Shown: positions 12,408 through 24,760 of the stretch, one piece after another
How the letters are laid out: the number at the start of each line of letters is the position of its first letter
How positions within the stretch are numbered: position 1 is the first letter of the stretch
Source of the DNA: Mactromeris polynyma
Lineage: Eukaryota; Mollusca; Bivalvia; Venerida; Mactridae
NCBI GenBank assembly: GCA_032209605.1
Contig: JASFXZ010000020.1
Span: forward strand, 2,239,501 to 2,303,500
Reading direction: 5' to 3'
DNA length: 64,000 nucleotides
Notes under the pieces: model-generated
What the model saw: only the letters and a program-made list of their open reading frames with translations
Told to the model about the DNA's origin: nothing
Database searches by the model: none
Position numbers and translations under genes: made by a program

Positions 12408-12772
12408 GAGTGGAATTCACGGAACAGTGTAAGGTTTACCTTAAACTTGTCCTTATCCTTATTTTCTTTTCCTTATTTTAAATATAAGGAAATCCTTAAC
12501 ATTAAAATTTTTCCTCACTGCCATTTAAGAATTTTTCTTAGCGAAGGTAAGTCTTAACTGTAAGGAAAATATTAATTTCATCTCAGGAAAATTGACGCTA
12601 CCTATCTTTTAAGGGACAAAATGCCGTAAGTAAGAAAAATCTTAAGATAAGACATTTAGTGAATACCACTTATGTATTTTCTAAATATTTAAGGAAAATC
12701 TTGTGGGTATTAAGGAAAAAAATGCTTTTTAGGAAAATCTTAACCTTAATATGTTTCATGAATACCATCCCT
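12408..12772. mobile_element. Fold-back element with GGTATTCA-type ends
   Basis: The left end AGTGGAATTCACGGAACA and the reverse complement of the right end, GATGGTATTCATGAAACAT, are similar. An internal end at 12657-12670 (TTTAGTGAATACCACT) matches the left end even better, so a 260-bp unit may carry an extra half-unit. The interior repeats TTAAGGAAAATCTT-like motifs in both orientations. No coding capacity. Confidence 0.55.
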
Positions 12773-13544
12773 GACGTCTTGTTATAACGCTTAATATTGC
12801 GATCCTATTTTAAGCAAGACTAGAACATAACCGGCCAATTTCTGTTTTAATATTTTATGTTTTATTTCTCAATACTTTAAACTTTACAGTCTATGAGAAT
12901 ACAATATTAATACATAAAAGCAGTGTATCCAAGGAAACAGTTATAGTTGTTGCTAATTGTGTAGAGTTGATTTTATTTTGAGCTTTTTTAATTCACTTCC
13001 GATGTCATTTCCAGAAACCTATCGTTGACATCTCGAACCGTTTCGTTTTAGTAGTAAGATGCTCATAAAAAGGTGAACATCGACTGCATCGGCCCTTAAT
13101 CGACTGTTTATAAATAAAGTAATTGAAAAGAAATGGATTCTAAACTTTGCTGACTAATTGTACGCAGTAATTGTTAGAAAAGAAAGTTAATTGAGAAAAC
13201 CAACAAGCTATCGAATGCCAAGAGCCATAGTAAATGTCACGACTTACAAAGCTTTTCATTTGTGTTTTTTATGAGTAAATTGTATCGCCGTTTTATTATC
13301 TTGCGTGAGGACAATCCGCGGAGAAATTAGATTTTCCCATGTAACGTAATGGTCGTGAGACAACGGATGTCGCTACTGGAGGGACATACTTTGTTTCAGG
13401 AAGTGCTGTAATGAAGAGATCTGCGCTCATTGGTTAAAACACGCACTATCGTAAGGGAGCTATGTCAGAAATTTAATTGTGTCTCCAGAAAAATGAGCAC
13501 AACAGGAAAATGCAATTAATACTGAGATGTAAAATGTTGAAAAC

Positions 13545-13742
13545 TTAACATTTTGATTTATTAAGATCTGTCAGTTTGGATTTAAAATCTAATGGATTAA
13601 CTATCGCTGCTATTTTTACTTCGAGTATATTGAGACGATCTTCAATTAAAGTATCATATGTTTGGCGTTCATATACGCTTTTACTTTTCGGGTCAAAACT
13701 GTATTCCGTGGCTGAAGAGGGTACATCTGTACTATATAATAA
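13545..13742 (-). CDS. Possible 3'-terminal coding exon, unknown protein
   Basis: On the - strand a fair acceptor (GGACATTTTTCAG, ending at 13743) opens a frame of 65 residues to a TAA at 13545-13547. The peptide is polar and charged, with segments such as SFDPKSKSVYERQTYD and LIEDRLNILEVKIAAIV. It looks more like real protein than the cysteine-, tyrosine- and phenylalanine-rich noise elsewhere in the window. The second half could form an amphipathic helix. I do not recognise the family, see no companion exon nearby, and find no obvious polyadenylation signal just after the stop, so it could be a gene fragment, a transposon relic or chance. Confidence 0.2.
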   Translation of the reverse strand, partial: LLYSTDVPSSATEYSFDPKSKSVYERQTYDTLIEDRLNILEVKIAAIVNPLDFKSKLTDLNKSKC

Positions 13743-13823
13743 CTGAAAAATGTCCAAAATATAGATATTACATGTTTTGATGCAGATATGCCGGTCGTAG
13801 AGGAAAGACATTTCTATCGTCAA

Positions 13824-16292
13824 TTTTTCAAAGATAAACTAGTGTATACACGCCATTGAATTTAAGCTATTGGAAAGATCGAAATCTACGGATGATGGTT
13901 AGTGACCGCTTCTTATCCAATTCCATAAAACAAAAATGTAATTCATTATATTGAACAATTAAAACGATGTTAACAAAACAAAATCGATAATTAACTTGCT
14001 GTAACGATAACAGTATGGTAATTTCGTATTAAATAATTTATACACCCTTTCAATTAATCGATTAAAGTCGCCTAAGAGTTGCGTCCCCTACCGGACGTGA
14101 CGTAATGCGAGGATAAAAATATTTCCAAAACGGCCAGTGCTGCTTACTTACGCTGCACATCAACAAAAGTTTATGCGTTGCGCAAATTTATTAATGTTTT
14201 CGTAGAAATCGGACATTTTATTTGTTAAAGTAGAGCTATAGAGAAAGTATTAGGTTACAATATATTAAAGTTTTTGCATTAACAGCATTCAAAAAATCAT
14301 AGGTAACGAATTAACGCTGCACACGGGGAGCGTAATTTTTTCACATACTCGCGGTTAGTTTCCTATAAATTCTCTGATTTTCACAACAAGTACCATATAT
14401 TTAACTTACCCCATGCAAAAAAGCAATCGTTTAAGATGACAAATCCTCAAAAAATATGTGGTTAATATTAAAAGTTATTCCATAAACGGTGATCAAACAA
14501 TCCCAGTTAAAGAAATTTTCAGAGCATTAATGCTTCATAACTTTTTCAAAACAAGTCGGTAATTTTCCGCTTCATTTTTTGATATTTTCATCGAAGTATA
14601 ATTAATACACTTTCATGTCAATAAAATATTTTAAAAAGGCTGCTGTGAAAAACAATCAAGGCTTACATAATCATGTAAATGTGTAAAGATCAACTAAACA
14701 AATGATGTAGATCACGCCAGCATGTCATGTTTTGTGTACACAAGTCGTCTATTTTACTCAGCAAAATATAAATTAAGTAGGTCAAATCAATGTCTTTATT
14801 GTCTGTGTGAGACAAGGGTTTTGGCATCAATTTAATTCTGAACATGAATTAACATTCAAAAATGTCGGAAGAGGCTGGCTAAATCTTTGAAGTATAAATA
14901 TTTTTGGGTGACAGACAGTTGTAATCTCATTGTGTTTCTTACAAATTGAGATCACAGACTGATATGACCTAATCATTTCAATTATCAAAGGCACTAATTC
15001 TATCAAACAGGAAATAGCAATATGAATTAACACATATAATAAAGATCTCCTGGGGTTTTATGACTCTTGTGTTTTTACAGCTGACACCTAGGGCAATTTT
15101 CAATTACAGTAGTGACCAGTAGAACTGATCTGCCGAGGGCGTGGTTTATGAATTGCAAAACAATAGGCATCCACCAATCAAATTAATTAAAATACAAGAA
15201 AGGCAATTAATAACTGTCAATTATCAATTCATACGAGAACACAGAAATTGTTTAAACATTGAAACTAAATGGCCAGCCAGCCACGAAAGACGTCTAAAAA
15301 TAATTTATGGATTATAGCGCTATGTCCCGTTTTCAGAAGAGATTTCTTTTAAAAGTGACTATAAACAATATATATTTAATGCGAGTAGGAATAACCAAAC
15401 AGACAGTGAGTTTCATATTTTATTTTTACATAAATATATTGTTTTAGACAGTGCGTCTGCTGATAACATTGTATCGATGCGCCATATCTGGCGTAGCGCA
15501 TCTGTGGCATTGAGGTCTTTGGCTATATATATCCATGTTCTTTCATATGTCGGTCCATGACTGAAATGACGAAAAATATGTATGGTTCTTCTTCAGACAT
15601 GCGTACGATTTCACATTAACATCAAAATACGGTTCCAAGTCCATATTAACGACTGAGTTTGTGAAATAAAAATTCCCAGCATGTCGCAAAATTATGTGAC
15701 AAACAAATATTAAGCATCTAACTAAAGCAATTTCGCAAAATCCATTAGGTATAAGTTTTTTTATATATCTCAAAATACATCCTAACACAAATTACATCTG
15801 TAACATACCTTATCTTTCATTCCATCGCCGAAAAATTGGTTACGTCGCCATTTCGCGCTCTAAATATTACCGTTATAGTAATTGTTTATCCTCTAATGAC
15901 GTCATCGAAGGGCAGATAATTCTATTTACGGTATAATTGAAAGGGTGTATACTTTGTTATTATGCAAACAAAGGAGCGAAAATGCCCATTGATCTCTATT
16001 GAACTTAGTTTTATAACAAAGTTTGTGAACATAGTGAAAACTACCTAAAGCAGTCCTCTCTTAAACAACAACCTGTCTTCAACACTAATATCAATTTCTT
16101 GAAGTCATAATCTAATAGTAATTCAACTTTTTTAAGCAACAACCTCTTAACAACAGTCAAATTAGGAGTCTCCTTAAGGGAGTTGCTTAAGAGAGTTTCA
16201 CTGTAAATTTATTTGAAGAAAATAGTTGTCGGAAAGGGAATTAAGTCTATACCCTGGGTGGGTGAACACGTGACTTTTTTGTTAACTACGCA
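13824..16292. other. Unassigned non-coding tract
   Basis: No gene recognised. CRE-like sites TGACGTAA (near 14099) and TGACGTCA (15897-15904) are present but isolated 8-mers of this kind are expected by chance. Confidence 0.45.
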
Positions 16293-16399
16293 TAGATCTC
16301 TGTAGATTTGATGAAATGCGTGCCACAAAAAGATCGGAGAACATTTCGCCTCGCTTTAATTGTGTGGCACGCATTCCGGCAAATCTATAAAGATCTCAG
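16293..16399. repeat. Imperfect inverted repeat / hairpin
   Basis: The left arm, 16293-16327 (TAGATTTG, AATGCGTGCCACA), is complementary to the right arm, 16362-16399 (TGTGTGGCACGCATT, CAAATCTATAAAGATCT), around a loop of about 35 bp. Arm length and position fit a small fold-back element. Confidence 0.6.
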
Positions 16400-16497
16400 T
16401 GTCGATAAGGGCATCGATGCAACCGGATTTTGGATGACCAGGTTTAAGACTTTTAAAAAATATTCCTAGCAAAAACATTACGTACCGTTTTGTGACC

Positions 16498-16602
16498 TGC
16501 CGTACTTTTTTTGTAGAGGTTGGCCACGGTCGGTAGTAAATGCCGTACTTTTTCTGTAGAGGGTTGGCCACGGTTGGTACTAAATGCCGTACTTTCCGTA
16601 GA
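16498..16602 (+). repeat. Short tandem repeat, 43-44 bp unit
   Basis: TGCCGTACTTTTT, then TGTAGAG and GTTGGCCACGG, is repeated twice, plus a partial third TGCCGTACTTTCCGTAG. The units are nearly identical. Confidence 0.8.
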
Positions 16603-19600
16603 CGATGACCTGTATGTACTTGGACAGGTGTGGTGCTTTGTTACTATCATGTTTATCATGCTCACCCAATACTATGTACTTGTGAAAATGATATATTATT
16701 GTTCAGAAGGTAAAATGTCACATTCGCACTTTTTTTGTCATACCACATTGTCATGGTGTTAATTGAACGTCCATTTGCAACGCCCAAAACACCTGCAGTT
16801 ATGTTGTCGTGGATATAATTAAATATCATTAATGTAAATCTGAGAATATCTATATTATATCGAATAACAAGTTACCTAGCTTTCGACAGGAATACTTTAA
16901 TTTTAGCTTAGATCATCCTCAATTTAAAACAATATACAGCAATGTAAGGATTGTTTACTAGAGAGGCCTAACATTACAAAATTAAACGGGGTACCCCAAC
17001 TCGTCAATGATCCACGAAGCTTGATACGCAGTTGACATAAGTGACTTTAGCAAAGAAAACATCTGGTATCGTTTGTCGTTTGTCCAATCGAAGGCCATGT
17101 CTTTAATGAAACTGATGAGTTTCAGATGAAAACGAACGATGTTAGTGGACCGAAATAAATCACCAAACTTCTAAAAATGACATTGAACTCAGATATCACT
17201 ACAGAGGTAACTAACCATGACATAATAACAAACAATGATACATTGAATCTTGTTCTTAGGGCATTGATGGTAAGCCTTGATAATAATCCTTTAATGGAGG
17301 TGTTCTTAAGGAAACTTTCATACATAACATGACAGTCAATTGATGTGAAATACGTCAGCAAACATTTTATAGTCAATCCTTTATCGACTTATCATCTTCG
17401 TTGTACAAATTAGAACGAAGTGGTTCATTGTTTGCGACATAGCACGCGTTGCATCAGAGAGAATGCCGTGACAAAACATTCTAGTTCAACTAGAAGTTAC
17501 AGCATAGTTATAAATACATTCAAGGCATTATTTCCAAAAATGGAAATAATACTTTTTGTTATTTTAAAAATCTAAATAGTCGTAAGAACATCCATATTTT
17601 GTAAGAATCTAACGGCTATCCTCCATATAATGAGATATACATGTTGTCACTCAGGGCTTTTCCGAGAAATGTGCTGATGAAACAATTCAAGTTGTAACAT
17701 TTATCATTTGATTATAAATAGAACATGCATAACATTTCGTAAACAGTAATTCATTTTCAGAGGTTGTGATTAGTTTACATTACAAATATATTACCCCATT
17801 GTATAGTGCGGTTTTATTAACCACGAACGTATGAATATATGACTATTACATTTCAAAAAGGTGCATTGAAATGTTCGTGTTTGTCCATAAGCTTGACGGA
17901 GAAAAAAGCGCAGTTGTGTTTTGATAAAAAAGTAACCAAACAGCAATTATAGCTTTACGCACGAGAATATTTCCTTACCTAAATTGGCATGGATCGTTCC
18001 TGAAAGTTCATACACCTGTTCGCGATCAATCTAACAGCACTACACTATATTTGTGAGCTGTCTGTAGATTGCACGCATACACCTCAATGTGGTAACAAAC
18101 AATTCCAATTCCGCATTTTGTTGTGTCGATAAGGTTAATAAAGCAAGAAAAGCCAGATACCATCTTCATGACTCTATTTATATTTCATAAACTAATCTCT
18201 AGAAACACATTGTGTCGCTCTGCAAGTGCAACATAAATAGACAAATGTATGACATCTTTGTAATATTTTGCAGAAAAAGCAAGATTGTTACGAGATAAAA
18301 AGTTACTCCAAATCTGTGTTAGGCTGACTGGTATGTTTAAGTTGATTATCACGAGGGTGATCTAAATGAAGTAAGTGTTTTCGGGATGTTACTTTAAGTA
18401 AACAGTTGTACCATTGAGTATTTATTTGCCTACAATGAATAGTTAATGAGTATCACACATATTGTCTTTTTTCTATATGATAATGAAAAATATAGATCAA
18501 TTTCAGAGGGCAAAATGGTGTCTTTTTTCGATCTGAGTTATACTTGAAATTGTCCAAATATCTTCTAAAGGGACATCGAGCTATTGCAATGACAAAATCA
18601 TCACTTTTTTGACAATGGACCATTATGACAATGTAATATTGTCTTCACGCATCGTATTTTACACATACACCTTTCCGCTATTTACTGTTTCGTTAATGTC
18701 ACATTAGCAACATTAGATCTTCCTGTTGTTGTTAGTTATGTCATATACCTCCTTCTTAACCCGAAACATTCCTCTTTTAATGGTAGCTGCATTTTACAGC
18801 AAACACAATAACTGTGCAAACTGAAATGCACGGCCATGTGTCTTTATTATTGGTCATCTACGGTACAGTGCACGTTGTGTTAGATTATGCAATATTACAT
18901 TGTTGTTTTCGTCACTTTCACCATGATCTATAAGTAACATCGGCCTTTTAAAACTTCACACAAAGTTAAAACAGACCTTGTGTATTCAACTAATGATCCA
19001 ACGTTTATTCCAATGGGGACACGAGGGAATTGCCCGAAGAACAGCCTAGTGTGCCGCCACTATGATGGCTCTAAATGCTGTAAAAATCAGCCAGAATACA
19101 TAACTGCAATACATCAAACATATTTTAACGGCGACTTAACCAAGTAATGAATTACAGCAAACGGATACATTCGAAAAAATATTTTACAAATGATGACATT
19201 ATTTAACACGCATTAGCCCATGCTGCACAATCGACTCATTATTCTGACTTAATGCCAATATTTACAGCTTCAAATTGTCTGCTTGTCTAGGAAATCAACA
19301 AATCCGTTTTAATTACATGATCTAAACACGCTCCTCGCATTATTCTATTTGGTCTCAGATCGTATAAAATACCATTAAAAGAGAACAAGTGTTGTTTACA
19401 AAATAAAGCTACTACCAATATTAAACTGTGGAAAGTTTCCCATTTAATTTGACAGTTGTTTGATACACTATATCAATGGTTGTAACATATTCTCACAATG
19501 AAGATATCCGACCAGGGCGATGTCTGATTAGCCGACATCACTCATCGTACACTTGTCATTTACACGAATTGACTGCGTCTGGATCTAAGCAAGACCGATT

Positions 19601-21744
19601 GGTGTTCAGTATGACTATGTATCAGGTCACGTGAAGAGAACAAAACGTATAATACTTCAATTAGGTTAATAAATTGTGATGCAGCCTCGATGGCGGCTGA
19701 ACGTATAGCAGAGTGTATCGTACTCATATATTTACTTGAGTTGTTTACAGACTTTGAGTTATCTTGTTAACTTATTAACGATTTTACTTATTTCTTCTCG
19801 AATGTATTTCGAAAGTGAAATATATTTTCGCTTTCAAATAAGAGCAAATATAGAACAGAGAATGTCATATTCCAAAACATCGCATCCAAGCACCCGGCTT
19901 TGCGGTACGAACGATAACATTATCCTACCCACAAAAAACTTTTGTATCGAGGATTACAATGAAAATGTATTATAAATGATTGTATTCAATTTTAATCAAC
20001 CGAAATATGTACATGACAAGTTACGGCGGTTCTATCTACTAATATTACTGAATTATTTAATTAATTGGATACAGTCCGAATCAGAATAAAATTGATTGCA
20101 CTCGAATTTCTGGTATTCGTTTTCGCGAATTGAATATTTCGGACCTTCGCTTAGCGATTGACGGTATATATAAATATGCCAATGCACTTATTTTAAGATT
20201 AAAATATATATATATGTGCATTACCAATTTATTACAAGTCCTGGTTTAAAGATTGATTCCTACAAATTAGACATGTGTTTTTCTATATATGTTCAATTTA
20301 GGTTGTTTCGTTACGCGTTAATGAACTATATACACATATAACTAAGTGCCCCGGAAAATGTCTATGAATAAGATGACCAATATCCAATGACTTTATCAGA
20401 TTCAGGTACACAGATTTCTATGGATTGCGTATTAAGGTTTTGACTTCGGGCAATATTCTAAGCCATTGATAGTCCACTTCAGTTTCATGAGAGGTTTCTT
20501 ACGGATGATTATGCTTTTGCACTGGTAATTCATCATAAAAACATAGTGCAAACAATCATATAAAATGACTAAAATGAGATACCAATCAAAATATACCTCT
20601 GTAATGTTGCTACGTACGTACGTATTTTCGTGCCACCATGTGGTTAGTATATGTCAGTTCCTGACTGACTTCAATATTCATTTTTAAAACAATAGAAGTG
20701 AGACAGAAGAACATGTAACGCCAAATTCTCACAACAGATGTCTCCTCAGAAGATGTACGAAATGAATCAGAGGATGTGGATGGAGTTATGACATAAACAA
20801 ATAAAAATTATTTAGTATTTAGGAATACAATACTTGACAACAAACCCAATTAAACAAGAAGTAAAACAGTTACACAATGGTATTTAGTCATAAGTGCACC
20901 TACCATACTAAGGGATTAAAGAGGTTTGACGGCATGGCAATCTTTCAATTGCCCGTTCAACTGCTGACAGCAAATTTAAACATACGTTGACTAAATCTGA
21001 TAAAAACAAGATATGACGATAACATGTAATACATTAAGACACTGAAAATCACCATTACCTTAATTGAAAAACGCTAATAAAGTTAAACAAAATTAAATAC
21101 TAACGGAAAAAGAGGAGGACTCAAAGTGAATTTAATAACAAGAAACACAAAATGCATAAATGCAACTAAAATAGTTCTAGTTGTGAAACTATTGTGAAAG
21201 TATATTTGTTCAGAGTAATTCTTTATTCTGCAAAATTCTGCAAAATGCAGGTAATTATGACTGCATCCATCTATCACATTTCTTTTGAATATATATTAAC
21301 TTACATCATAATGTAAAACCTAAAACAATGTTGGTTCAATTTAAACGAGGAAGTTAAAGTCAGCGTAATTGCATTGCCTTCCCTAACGTTGTTGTTTGCA
21401 TCGTTATTATTTCCATCAAGTAATGTTACAAATTTATTTCACTCCCTAGACAAAAGGCTTGAATTTAAATTAAAGGGTATAATTTCCTTGCAAGTATTAC
21501 TAATGTTTTGTCATTTCTTACAAATCAGATTACGAGAATAATCTCGAATTATCCGATGGCGCAAAAGTATACAGTAAAGTGCCATAAAATCACCATTTAT
21601 GTAATTATAACTGCAATTTCAATCTGTGCAGAATGTTTTATTCCTCTAGAGTATGAAATGAAGGTGGAATGTGACATCTTGAAACATGCTTGTATAGTCG
21701 AGCCTAACATAGAAACCACTATTTTATTGAATAAAGATAATCTA
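16603..21744. other. Unassigned non-coding tract, about 5 kb
   Basis: The largest repeat-poor stretch of the first third of the window. I found no protein-like frame, RNA gene or dispersed repeat in it. It may be intronic or intergenic. Confidence 0.45.
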
Positions 21745-22134
21745 GAAAGAGAGATTAAGTCGTTACAGGGAACACCACATACACAAAACAAAGCCCCCGC
21801 ACACAGACCACCAGAAATAACACACTAACAACATTAGGCACTGAGGAGGGGCAAGGGTATAATTATATGGTGATAGGGATGCAAGGATTGGTCAGGCCGA
21901 CCATAAAAACAACTTAAGAGAATTGAAGGGGCAACAAGGGGGAACATTTAAAAGATGTAATACATCACAGAACAAGTCAAGAAAGTAAGTAATAATAGGT
22001 CGAAAAGGGGGAGAAAATATTAGTGTCAAGTAAATGAACTGCATATGGGGAAAGGGACACATAACACACATATATAAACTTGAATAAAAATAATAACCAC
22101 ACAACGATTTACAGCCCTTGAACTGTCGGTAAAA
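21745..22134 (-). repeat. Repeat A copy, near complete
   Basis: Reads, in complement, from the GAGAGATTAAG tail and TACAGGGAACACCACATAC through GGTCAGGCCGACCATAA and ACAAGTCAAGA to TTTACAGCCCTTGAACTGTC, the family's 5' end. Confidence 0.8.
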
Positions 22135-23582
22135 TCAATTGAGTCCATTGGTGGAACAACACGACGTTAATGCAGTTCATACAGAAACACTGACTACCTT
22201 AACTAACCGAAATTATAGTCAGAAACGGCGCTTAAACAAAACATGAGACGTAAAATAGATTTACAGATGTTTTATATACCCCCGGGTTACACAAACCTTT
22301 CCTCTCATCCGATCAATTCTAGCAAATATAATCGACCTAATAAAGAAATATCTCCTTATAATAAATCATTTAATGTCAAGTGCTAAAATAAGTAATCCAT
22401 CATATGTTAGAATACAATCAACACAACCAGACTGCTATCAGGAACGACTTATCATTTTTAAATCTTGTTTATATATAATTCTTCTATTTGTAATCGAAAT
22501 GTCGTTTTTCATTGACCAGAATTTTGAGTATTGCTAATGGTTTTTAGATAGGTCCAAAATCATCATAGTATATACTGTCATTTCTTTTTTTCAGTAGTGT
22601 ATACTTTCGTTTTCTAAGTTAACGTTATAACAGCGTGTAATTTCCACAATATGCGAGCAGATAATTGCATTCAGCTCCTTCGGGAAATTAATGCAATCAA
22701 CTAACATAGTCTTACAATAATGTGAGTAGAGTAGAAATGACTTCGTGGTTGTGATAACGTTCATGAATGAACAGGTGTTTTGTCACAGATTGTTTGTTCT
22801 TGCAAAACATTGATATATGCCAACAGTGCTTCACTATATAGCCGCTAACCGTGAGGTTAATCAGAGTCTCAGCAATTCTTAAAATCGTTAATGTCACTCG
22901 AAGCTAACTTCACACTATTTCTGACGTTGTTTAATTGTGTATTACACAATTTAGGGTATGGAATATATCATGGAGTTTCAACGAACTCTCTCATACCAAA
23001 TCCTTAGGCCTTTTGCCTTGGATCTGTCCACAGAACTTTGTCTACACCATTTAACGTGTTTTATCATGAAGAAGTGCATTTGGAGTTATTATCGCTAAAT
23101 ATGGTAAAGAAAATCATCATCGAAAGTTTCAACTGCACATGTATTTTGAACAACGGTACAACTGTGTACATATACATTTTTGTATCAAGTAAACATATTA
23201 CAGTTTCAACTGTCAAATGACGAAATCATATTTAAGGAACTATAAAAAACATTTAAAGCTTTATCCTTCTTACCTCTGACCTACCACGTAATGTGATGCT
23301 CGAAAACAATGACGTGCGAACACAAAAGGTTATATGTTTTCTAGGAAATAATTTTGAAGTTAGGCAAGTTGGATTAATCAGAATAAACTGATTCAAAGAA
23401 AAAAAACAATTCATTACAACTAGTTCAGAATAATCTGATTTAAGTCATATGGCGGTTGCTTCAACGACTTAGTTTAATCCCCTTTTATTATTCGACTTGT
23501 TATTACTTTTCACATTGAAATTATTTGTCACAAAATAAGGTGCGTCCACAATGTATCGCCCTTTGCTTGCCATTGTGATATT
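22135..23582. other. Unassigned non-coding tract
   Basis: Nothing recognised apart from short random open frames. Confidence 0.45.
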
Positions 23583-23863
23583 TTCCCGCGCAGCCTTCTA
23601 ACATGGTTTTGCTATTTGCATATCAGTATTGTGTAAACCAATCAAATCTTACGTTAACCACCAAGGCAATTTCTCTGCATCAAAACAACGTTTGAAACAT
23701 TGACACGGATTGGTTCATTTTCGATAAAGAGAACGTTACTTTACCAAAATCCATTTGGGATCTGTAGTGACCAGCAATTGTAAAACTCGGCATTTTTGTA
23801 ATGTAAAACAGCTGCTCTTTACCTTCAAATTGCGTCGACCACCATTTATCAAGATATTTATCG
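23583..23863 (+). repeat. Repeat B copy (octamer/CCAAT family)
   Basis: Contains the octamer ATTTGCAT (23614-23621), AACCAATCAAATCTTACG and GTGACCAGCAATTGTAA in the same order as in 2630-2930. A short inverted fragment follows within 100 bp. Confidence 0.75.
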
Positions 23864-23945
23864 TTATTGTGTAAAATATCTAAAGCGTTTACTCAATTTT
23901 CGTCATTATCCATTTGATCAATGACTCTGAAACACGTGTCAAGAT

Positions 23946-23985
23946 GTGCAAATAGCAAGACCATGTTAGTACGGCTGCACCGAAC
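23946..23985 (-). repeat. Repeat B fragment, inverted
   Basis: TGCAAATAGCAAGACC, then ATGTTAGTACGGCTG, matches the start of repeat B on the opposite strand, making an inverted pair with 23583-23863. Confidence 0.65.
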
Positions 23986-24197
23986 ACATTTTGTCTCATT
24001 TGTAGTCCTTCCTTCTTTCTCCTGTTCGTAATTGTCTGAATCATTTTTTAAATTTAAATTAAGAAGTTTTAACGGTTGGAATTTAAACGACTGGTTCAGC
24101 ATAAGTGTGACACGTGTTTCAGACTCATACTTCGTCTAAGGTGTAGTTAACTTTAATCAACTTTATATAAGTTAAATTTACACGAAAATGACGTTAG

Positions 24198-24268
24198 GTC
24201 GCTGTGGTGTAGTGGTTAGCATAACGGACCGGCTATCCGTAGATCCGGGTTCGAATCCTGGTAGCCAT
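24198..24268 (+). tRNA. tRNA-like sequence (pseudo-tRNA or SINE head; loop would read GGC)
   Basis: A 71-nt cloverleaf can be drawn. The acceptor arm pairs GTCGCTG with TAGCCAT, with one C-C mismatch at pair 3 and two G-T pairs. The anticodon stem ACGGA/TCCGT is perfect, and the T stem CCGGG/CCTGG closes loop TTCGAAT. The A box TGGTGTAGTGG (24205-24215) and B box GGTTCGAATCC (24248-24258) match the Pol III consensus exactly. Five T residues (24268-24272) form a terminator. Against a functional tRNA: the anticodon loop CCGGCTA has C rather than U at position 33, the acceptor has a mismatch, and the G3-U70 pair expected of an alanine tRNA is missing. A tRNA-derived SINE head or pseudogene is at least as likely. 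Confidence 0.55.
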
Positions 24269-24631
24269 TTTTCGTGTTCCTCAAAACATAACTTTATTTC
24301 ATTGATTGAATTGTTTGCCTTAACAACTGCGTCTTAAGGTAGATATTTAGTATATTTCAAACTTTATATGGTGAGTGGTGTTGTTAGTCAACCCACGGAA
24401 AAGATTCCCCGGTGTTTGAATTAAGTATTTTTGTTTGGTTTTATGTACCATTTATAGTTTATTAACATGAATGCGTGATTTTAGGACTGATACAATAAGG
24501 ACAAGTGAACTACAGAGTTGTAACGGACTCTGCTGTATATGACTAATCGCGTTATGGAGGTATTTTTATCCTTTCTCCTACGCAGCAATCTCCCCTTACA
24601 TGTGCGTGAGTTACTGTAGTTTAGCGTAATT

Positions 24632-24760
24632 AAGTGACCGGCAATCGTAACATCTCGTCAATTTTGTATGTTGCACAACAATTCTTAACCTTCAGATTGC
24701 AACAAATTTGCTAGCTTCAGACTGCGCCGACTATCTTTTTTTCAAGACATTTCTTGTGTA
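24632..24760 (+). repeat. Repeat B 3' fragment
   Basis: AAGTGACCGGCAATCGTAAC, GTATGTTGCACAACAA and TTTCAAGACATTTCTTGT match the downstream half of the 2630-2930 copy. The tRNA-like sequence at 24198 lies between the repeat B pieces. Confidence 0.65.

Noticed and set aside
15897..15904. Perfect CRE palindrome TGACGTCA
   Set aside because: One such 8-mer is expected by chance in a window of this size, and no core promoter accompanies it.
21508..21828. 106-codon open frame
   Set aside because: The last part is repeat A read through, and the rest shows no family features.
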